Source of the DNA: Planococcus sp. SK3692
GTDB lineage: Bacteria > Bacillota > Bacilli > Bacillales_A > Planococcaceae
Length of the DNA stretch: 64,000 bases
Assembly: GCF_028890485.2 (NCBI RefSeq)
Contig: NZ_JARCHV010000001.1
Location: 1,337,698 to 1,401,697 of the forward strand
Direction: 5' to 3'
The notes under the pieces were generated by a model. It had not been told where the DNA came from, did not search any database, and saw only the letters and a list, made by a program, of their open reading frames with translations. Of this stretch, positions 59,985 to 64,000 are shown piece after piece (the first letter of the stretch is position 1; each line of letters begins with the position of its first letter). The position numbers and the translations under genes were made by a program.

Positions 59985-61175
59985 TTAGTCGATTAGATGA
60001 TGCATCCGTTGTTTTTTCGTCTTCATGTATTGTGTGTTGTCTTCAGTCGGCGGGATGACGAGCGCGAGCCGTTCTTCCACTTCGATTCCGTATTCGATAA
60101 GCGCATCTGTCTTGGCTGGATTGTTCGTCAACAGCCTAACGCGCGACACGCCCAGATCTTTCAGCATCAAAGCGCATAATGTATAATCGCGCATTTCCGC
60201 CGGGAATCCTAGCTGTTCATTCGCCTCGACGGTATCCAAGCCCTGTTCTTGCAGCTCATACGCTTTCAGTTTATTCAATAAACCGATGCCGCGCCCTTCC
60301 TGCCTCATATAAAGGACGATGCCCGCACCTGCCTGCTCGATCAATTCGAGCGATTTCTCAAGCTGCGCCCCGCAATCACAGCGACGCGAATGGAAAATAT
60401 CGCCGGTTAAGCATTCTGAGTGAATGCGTACGATTGGCGCTTCCACCGATTCCGGATTGCCTTTGACGATGGCAACATGCTCTTCTGTATCCAAACGGTT
60501 GGAATAGCCAACCATCCGGAACTCACCGAAATCGGTGGGCATGCGGACACTCGATTCCCGCTTGAGGATCGGGTCTTTCTCCGCGCGGTACGCATAGAGA
60601 TCCTCGATGGTAATAAGTTTCAAGTTGAATTCATCCGCCAGCTTTTCCAGTTCTGGCATGCGCGACATCGAGCCGTCAATGTTCATGATCTCGCAAATGA
60701 CTGCCGCCGGTTCACTGCCGCTAAGACGCGCCAAATCTACCGATGCTTCCGTATGTCCCTGGCGCTGGAAAACGCCGCCTGATTTTGCGACAAGCGGGAA
60801 GACATGGCCAGGCCTTTTGAAATCCTGCGGTACGGCTTTCGTATTGAGCATCTGCAAAATGGTGTCCGACCGTTCAAAAGCGCTGATGCCGGTCTTAGCG
60901 TCTTTATGGTCAATGCTGACTGTAAATGCCGTTTCGTGGTGGTCGGTATTATGGCTGACCATTTGGTCGAGTTTCAAGCGCAAGGCGATATCTGGCGAGA
61001 CCGGCGTGCAGATGAGACCCCGACCGTGCGTGGCCATAAAATTGATGTTTTCAGGCGTCGCATGTTCTGCTAGGCACACAAAGTCGCCTTCGTTTTCCCT
61101 TGATTCGTCGTCTACCAGAATAATGACTTTTCCTGCCTGCAAATCCTTTACTGCTTCTTCAATTGTGTTTAGCAT
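59985..61175 (-). CDS. ribBA: RibBA: DHBP synthase + GTP cyclohydrolase II
   Basis: A 396-residue bifunctional enzyme for the two entry steps of riboflavin synthesis. The N-terminal part makes dihydroxybutanone phosphate (VDDESRENEGDF, THGRGLICTP, KRPGHVFPL, RQGHTEASVDL); the C-terminal part opens GTP, with zinc ligands in HSECLTGDIFHSRRCDCGAQL and the RQEGRGIGLLNKLKAY loop. AAAGGAG precedes the start, twelve bases after ribE. Confidence 0.97.
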   Translation of the reverse strand: MLNTIEEAVKDLQAGKVIILVDDESRENEGDFVCLAEHATPENINFMATHGRGLICTPVSPDIALRLKLDQMVSHNTDHHETAFTVSIDHKDAKTGISAFERSDTILQMLNTKAVPQDFKRPGHVFPLVAKSGGVFQRQGHTEASVDLARLSGSEPAAVICEIMNIDGSMSRMPELEKLADEFNLKLITIEDLYAYRAEKDPILKRESSVRMPTDFGEFRMVGYSNRLDTEEHVAIVKGNPESVEAPIVRIHSECLTGDIFHSRRCDCGAQLEKSLELIEQAGAGIVLYMRQEGRGIGLLNKLKAYELQEQGLDTVEANEQLGFPAEMRDYTLCALMLKDLGVSRVRLLTNNPAKTDALIEYGIEVEERLALVIPPTEDNTQYMKTKKQRMHHLID

Positions 61176-61187
61176 CGCTTTGCTCCT

Positions 61188-61823
61188 TTAAAATCCGTGG
61201 CGCCGCAAATAATCGGCGTTCATCGGTTGTTTTGGCGCATGCTCCATAAAACGCTGCACGTACTTTCCGAACATATCGGTTTCAAGATTGACCGAATCGC
61301 CTACTTTTTTGCTGCCCAAAGTCGTTTCTCCGGCCGTGTGCGGGATAATTGAAACGGTCAAATGATTTTCGCTGAGTTCGAAGATCGTTAAACTGATGCC
61401 GTCGATTGCGACAGACCCTTTGACGATCGACTGCGCAAGCAATTCAGCGGGTGCTGCTATATCGATATACATGGCATTTTCCTGTGGGCGCTTGCGCAAG
61501 ATCTTGCCGACTCCGTCGATATGGCCTGCAACAAGGTGCCCACCGAAACGGCCATTCGCCGCCATGGCACGCTCCAAATTGACCGTGCTGGATGTGCCCA
61601 GCGAAGAAAGAGTCGTGCCGTGGAATGTTTCTGGCATGACGTCCACTGTGAAGCGGCCGCTCGACAACGACGTCACTGTCAAGCACACCCCTTCGACTGA
61701 AATGCTGTCGCCGATTTTTGTTTCTTCTAAAACGACATTTGCGCGTATCGTCATTTCCATGCTGGACGCGCCGCGCTTGATGCCGGCGAGTTGTCCGGTT
61801 TCTTCAATAATGCCTGTAAACAT
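61188..61823 (-). CDS. ribE: Riboflavin synthase alpha chain
   Basis: A 211-residue enzyme of two tandem barrels that turns two lumazines into one riboflavin. MFTGIIEETG starts the chain; each half has a SVEGVCLTV- or SVAIDGISLTI-type motif (near residues 48 and 145) and GGHLVAGHIDGVG lies between. ATG at 61823 follows AAAGGAG, five bases after the ribD stop, so the pair is coupled. Confidence 0.96.
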   Translation of the reverse strand: MFTGIIEETGQLAGIKRGASSMEMTIRANVVLEETKIGDSISVEGVCLTVTSLSSGRFTVDVMPETFHGTTLSSLGTSSTVNLERAMAANGRFGGHLVAGHIDGVGKILRKRPQENAMYIDIAAPAELLAQSIVKGSVAIDGISLTIFELSENHLTVSIIPHTAGETTLGSKKVGDSVNLETDMFGKYVQRFMEHAPKQPMNADYLRRHGF

Positions 61824-61828
61824 TTGTG

Positions 61829-62911
61829 TCACTCCTTTAAGGTGGAGATGATCTTCAGATCCGTTCCGAGGCGTTCTACTTTCTGTGTTTCCAAGCGAAT
61901 GCCGTTTGAGGCAGAATTCGTTTGCAAATGGCCGAAGACAGAAACGGTTCCTTCGCCACCGAGGATGATCGGTGCGATATACGTAGCAATTTCATCTACT
62001 TGCCCGCTTTTCAAGAAAGCGGTATTGATTTTTTGGCCGCCTTCCACAAGGACAGATAACACCTTATGCTTGGCAAGCAATTCCAATGCGGCAGTGATTT
62101 CCACATCCGGCGTGTCCAGTTGAAAGATTCGGACATGTCCCGGAAATGTTCCGCGGCTTTCGATATCGGCTTGTGACCCGACGATAATCCAAGTAGGGGC
62201 ATCAGGTACTTGAATGACGTGGCTTTCTATCGGGATGCGCAGATGACGATCCAAGACGACACGGATCGGCTGCTTCGGAGAGCCGGCAAACCGATTGGTC
62301 AAGCGGGGGTTGTCGAGTGCAATGGTCTGCGCGCCGACGAGGATGGCGTCGTGCAGCAAGCGCAGTTCGTGGACGTCGCGCTGCACTTCAGGTCCTGTAA
62401 TCTTTTCCGAACGGCCGCCGTATACAGCGATTTTGCCGTCTAGCGTGATGGCATGCTTCAATGTGACGAACGGCCGATTTTTACGGATAAAGGTGAAGAA
62501 CATCCGGTTCAGTTCCGCAGCTTGCTGCTCGCAGACACCGGTCTCTACAATCACCCCGGCGGCTTCGAGCTTCTTGATGCCCTGGCCTGAAACGAGCGGG
62601 TTCGGGTCAAGCACAGCGACGACGACACGGCGGATGCCGGCTTTTATAATCGCGTCTGCGCAAGGCCCAGTCCGGCCATGATGGCTGCAAGGCTCCAGCG
62701 TCACATATAAATCCGCGCCCCGCGCTTCACTGCCTGCCATATTCAGCGCATGGATTTCTGCATGCGCTTGCCCTGCTTTTAGATGCGCGCCCATGCCGAT
62801 GATGCGCCCATCTTTGACAATCACCGACCCGACGAGCGGGTTGGGGGACGTCTGCCCGGCAGCTGAACGCGCCAACTCCAGTGCTTGCTTCATGATTTGC
62901 TGATCGTCCAC
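61829..62911 (-). CDS. ribD: RibD: deaminase + reductase for riboflavin
   Basis: A 360-residue bifunctional enzyme. Deaminase domain: zinc site HAEIHAL (residues 50-56) and PCSHHGRTGPCADAI near 80, with TSPNPLVGSVIV before it. Reductase domain: LKHAITLDGKIA, DAILVGAQTIALDNPRLTNR and LVEGGQKINTAFL. GTG at 62911 follows AAAGGTG by eight bases; the frame continues upstream into the riboswitch but has no site there. It is the first gene after the two FMN riboswitches. Confidence 0.95.
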   Translation of the reverse strand: MDDQQIMKQALELARSAAGQTSPNPLVGSVIVKDGRIIGMGAHLKAGQAHAEIHALNMAGSEARGADLYVTLEPCSHHGRTGPCADAIIKAGIRRVVVAVLDPNPLVSGQGIKKLEAAGVIVETGVCEQQAAELNRMFFTFIRKNRPFVTLKHAITLDGKIAVYGGRSEKITGPEVQRDVHELRLLHDAILVGAQTIALDNPRLTNRFAGSPKQPIRVVLDRHLRIPIESHVIQVPDAPTWIIVGSQADIESRGTFPGHVRIFQLDTPDVEITAALELLAKHKVLSVLVEGGQKINTAFLKSGQVDEIATYIAPIILGGEGTVSVFGHLQTNSASNGIRLETQKVERLGTDLKIISTLKE

Positions 62912-62930
62912 TTGATCACACCTTTCAGAA

Positions 62931-62963
62931 CAAAATAAAAACCCATTGATTAGCCAATGGGTT
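62931..62963 (-). terminator. Proximal riboswitch terminator before ribD
   Basis: AACCCATTG pairs with CAATGGGTT and is followed by TTTATTTTG, directly before the ribD site. It is the expression platform of the second FMN aptamer. Confidence 0.88.
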
Positions 62964-63012
62964 AGAAGACAATAGGAAATAGAACTATAGAAAACTCTAT
63001 AATTTCCGTGTT

Positions 63013-63137
63013 CTTCCTTCTCCCATCCAGACTCTAACTGTCGGCTTTGGACTTGCACCAAATCCTGCCCCGAAAGGCTCACGGGCTTCGAATTGCTTCG
63101 TTACCGTCGATTGGGAATTTCACCCGACCCCGAAGGA
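63013..63137 (-). ncRNA. FMN riboswitch, proximal copy
   Basis: The minus strand reads the full RFN element: CTTCGGGGTCGGGTGAAATTCCC-like start (about 63134-63112), then CGACGGTAACGAAGCAATTCG, AGCCCGTGAGC, GGATTTGGTGCAAGTCC, AAGCCGACAGT and TCTGGATGGGAGAAGG at the end. These blocks form the six-stem FMN aptamer, in order. FMN binding should favour the terminator at 62931-62963 and stop ribDEAH expression. Confidence 0.96.
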
Positions 63138-63167
63138 ATACTATTCAGTTGATCATCCATAGTATGC

Positions 63168-63204
63168 AAAAAAGGCCCCTTCCATAAAAAGAAAGGGGCC
63201 TTTA
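63168..63204 (-). terminator. Terminator between the two FMN riboswitches
   Basis: AAAGGCCCCTTTC pairs with GGAAGGGGCCTTT and is followed by TTTTT on the minus strand. It is the expression platform of the distal aptamer. Confidence 0.93.
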
Positions 63205-63252
63205 AAGTTCATATCAAATAAACCTAAGCGATTGCTAGTAGGCTGCTTGACG

Positions 63253-63377
63253 GTTCTTCTCCCATCCAGACTTTAACTGTCGGCTTTGGACTTGCACCAA
63301 ATCCTGCCCCGAAAGGCTCACGGGCTTCGGATTGCTCCGTTACCGTCGATTGGGAATTTCACCCGACCCCGAAGAAC
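63253..63377 (-). ncRNA. FMN riboswitch, distal copy
   Basis: A second complete RFN element, nearly identical to the proximal copy over its 120 bases. I see three substitutions in the aptamer core: one in the P6-side segment (AGTTAAAGTCTGG here, AGTTAGAGTCTGG there) and a paired change in a small hairpin, CGGA-GCAA-TCCG here against CGAA-GCAA-TTCG there, which keeps pairing. Transcripts must pass this aptamer and its terminator first and then the proximal one. Confidence 0.95.
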
Positions 63378-63387
63378 GCTATAGATG

Positions 63388-63393
63388 ATTATC
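63388..63393 (-). promoter_or_regulatory. Candidate -10 of the rib operon
   Basis: GATAAT on the minus strand lies about 11 bases before the distal aptamer, which suits a start at the aptamer edge. No good -35 is visible, so this is tentative. I saw no convincing promoter between the two riboswitches. Confidence 0.4.
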
Positions 63394-63491
63394 TGTAATT
63401 TTAGCGCAAGCTTCAGGGGGTGTCCAGAAAAGAATCTTCATTTGTTGCGCACAGCCAACCGAATCCCCATAAATTGACTCGGATTTTGCCG

Positions 63492-63791
63492 TTACCACAT
63501 CGGCCCACGCTCGTCTGTCAATTCGATAAAAAATGGGTAGATGCCCATGATCACTAAAAAGGAAGCCAGGAACAGGGCGAGGGAAACGAACGGATCGATG
63601 CCGAAAGCGACCGAAATAAACATGATGAGCGGAGCGGCAAAGACAAACAAACTGGTCTTTTTCCGCGATTCCATCGTCATGAATTGCTCCTGCCGGCAAG
63701 ACGGGCAAGGTAAGCTCTCCCCAAGTGTGAACAGGCGGCAGACGGTCTGTCCCCATGTCCATGTTGTTCCGCAATTTTGGCATTTCGGCAT
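63492..63791 (-). CDS. Membrane zinc-ribbon protein (CxxC-20-CxxC type)
   Basis: A 99-residue protein starting MPKCQNCGTTWTWGQ, with a second Cys pair CPSC some 21 residues later, then two membrane helices (LFVFAAPLIMFISVAFGI and FVSLALFLASFLVIMGIYPFF). This matches the TIGR04104 'cxxc_20_cxxc' family of small Bacillales membrane proteins, whose role is unknown. GGAGAAGGG precedes the ATG. A longer frame in another phase on the same strand (63379-63906) is its shadow. Confidence 0.85.
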   Translation of the reverse strand: MPKCQNCGTTWTWGQTVCRLFTLGESLPCPSCRQEQFMTMESRKKTSLFVFAAPLIMFISVAFGIDPFVSLALFLASFLVIMGIYPFFIELTDERGPMW

Positions 63792-63906
63792 TGCCCTTCT
63801 CCCCTTCCCTTGTACTATCTATACTTACGAACATAAGTGGAATAAGTTCCCAAAATCGTCCCATTATTTCAGTTTTTTGGACATTCTTTCCTCTTTGTCT
63901 TCTCAT

Positions 63907-63934
63907 AAAAAAGCACTGCCCATTGTGAGCAGTG
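63907..63934 (-). terminator. Terminator of the gene at the right edge
   Basis: GCACTGC pairs with GCAGTGC around a nine-base loop and is followed by six T on the minus strand. Confidence 0.8.
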
Positions 63935-63945
63935 CCGGATTTTTC

Positions 63946-64000
63946 TTATAGGTATTCTTTTTCGATATCCTTCGTGCTGCGTACCGTATCAATCGGCCGC
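63946..64000 (-). CDS. C-terminal end of an unidentified gene (partial)
   Basis: A frame open to the window edge ends RPIDTVRSTKDIEKEYL and stop, 12 bases before a terminator. The 17 visible residues do not identify the family; the following terminator is the main reason to call it a gene end. Confidence 0.55.
   Translation of the reverse strand, partial: RPIDTVRSTKDIEKEYL

Noticed and set aside
63137-63252. Separate promoter between the two FMN riboswitches
   Set aside because: No TTGACA/TATAAT-like pair at a 16-18 base spacing is visible in that interval outside the terminator stem.
63379-63906. 175-residue frame at the right edge
   Set aside because: It covers the zinc-ribbon gene in another phase and runs into the rib leader; the 99-residue frame has the Cys pairs and membrane helices.

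Overview
The window looks like a chromosomal segment of a Bacillales bacterium of the Planococcus/Planomicrobium type. Reasons: Gram-positive AGGAGG-type ribosome binding sites, GTG and TTG starts, Bacillus-style regulatory sites (T-box, RFN element, cre, Fur, FadR, GlnR/TnrA and ArsR boxes), B. subtilis-like gene sets (ribDEAH, des-desK-desR, ppaC, yclNOP-like, glnK-amtB), and a base composition near half G+C by eye. Genes are dense, most lie on the minus strand, and many ends carry strong intrinsic terminators. I see no transposase, integrase, prophage, rRNA, tRNA or CRISPR array.

Regions. 1-7.1 kb: redox and stress genes (FAD oxidoreductase, azoreductase, DsbA-like protein, PfpI protein), Mn-dependent pyrophosphatase, an acetyltransferase and the arsR-arsB arsenite resistance pair. 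7.2-12.5 kb: a tightly overlapping trpD-C-(FB)-A operon plus a 3-methyladenine glycosylase gene, led by a tryptophan T-box; trpF and trpB are one open frame, and trpE/trpG are absent. 12.6-16.7 kb: a fatty-acid degradation operon (thiolase, SDR dehydrogenase, acyl-CoA dehydrogenase, CoA-transferase) behind a FadR-like operator. 16.9-24.3 kb: an osmoprotectant ABC importer, an acetyltransferase, a NiaP-like MFS carrier, a DUF4003-like protein, a ZIP transporter and a cysteine-free uracil-DNA glycosylase-family protein. 24.4-26.2 kb: glnK-amtB behind three GlnR/TnrA boxes. 26.2-29.7 kb: a PAP2-like membrane protein and a Fur-controlled iron-siderophore importer without its binding protein.

29.7-30.6 kb holds no gene but about three tandem copies of a 218-base unit built around a long imperfect hairpin. 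A diverged single copy at 50.4-50.7 kb has a completely different but perfectly paired apical stem. 30.6-41.6 kb: lipoprotein, hflX, VOC proteins, BCCT carrier, putP, DUF2188-like protein, and the membrane-fluidity module desR-desK-des. 41.6-50.3 kb: cydDC, a divergent ZIP-like membrane protein, wrbA, a cre-controlled acyl-CoA synthetase and a methyltransferase. 51-56.8 kb: an ABC-2 exporter, oxidoreductases, an M15 peptidase and a GT2-GtrA fusion. 56.9-59.2 kb: a cre-controlled two-subunit sodium/solute symporter with a small membrane protein. 59.5-63.4 kb: ribDEAH led by two tandem FMN riboswitches, each followed by its own terminator.

The segment links carbon and lipid use (FadR and CcpA sites), nitrogen (GlnR/TnrA), iron (Fur), arsenic and quinone/electrophile stress, and feedback on tryptophan and riboflavin. 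The strongest candidates for something undescribed are the repeated hairpin element, the tandem FMN riboswitches that differ by a compensatory base pair, and the trpF-trpB fusion.
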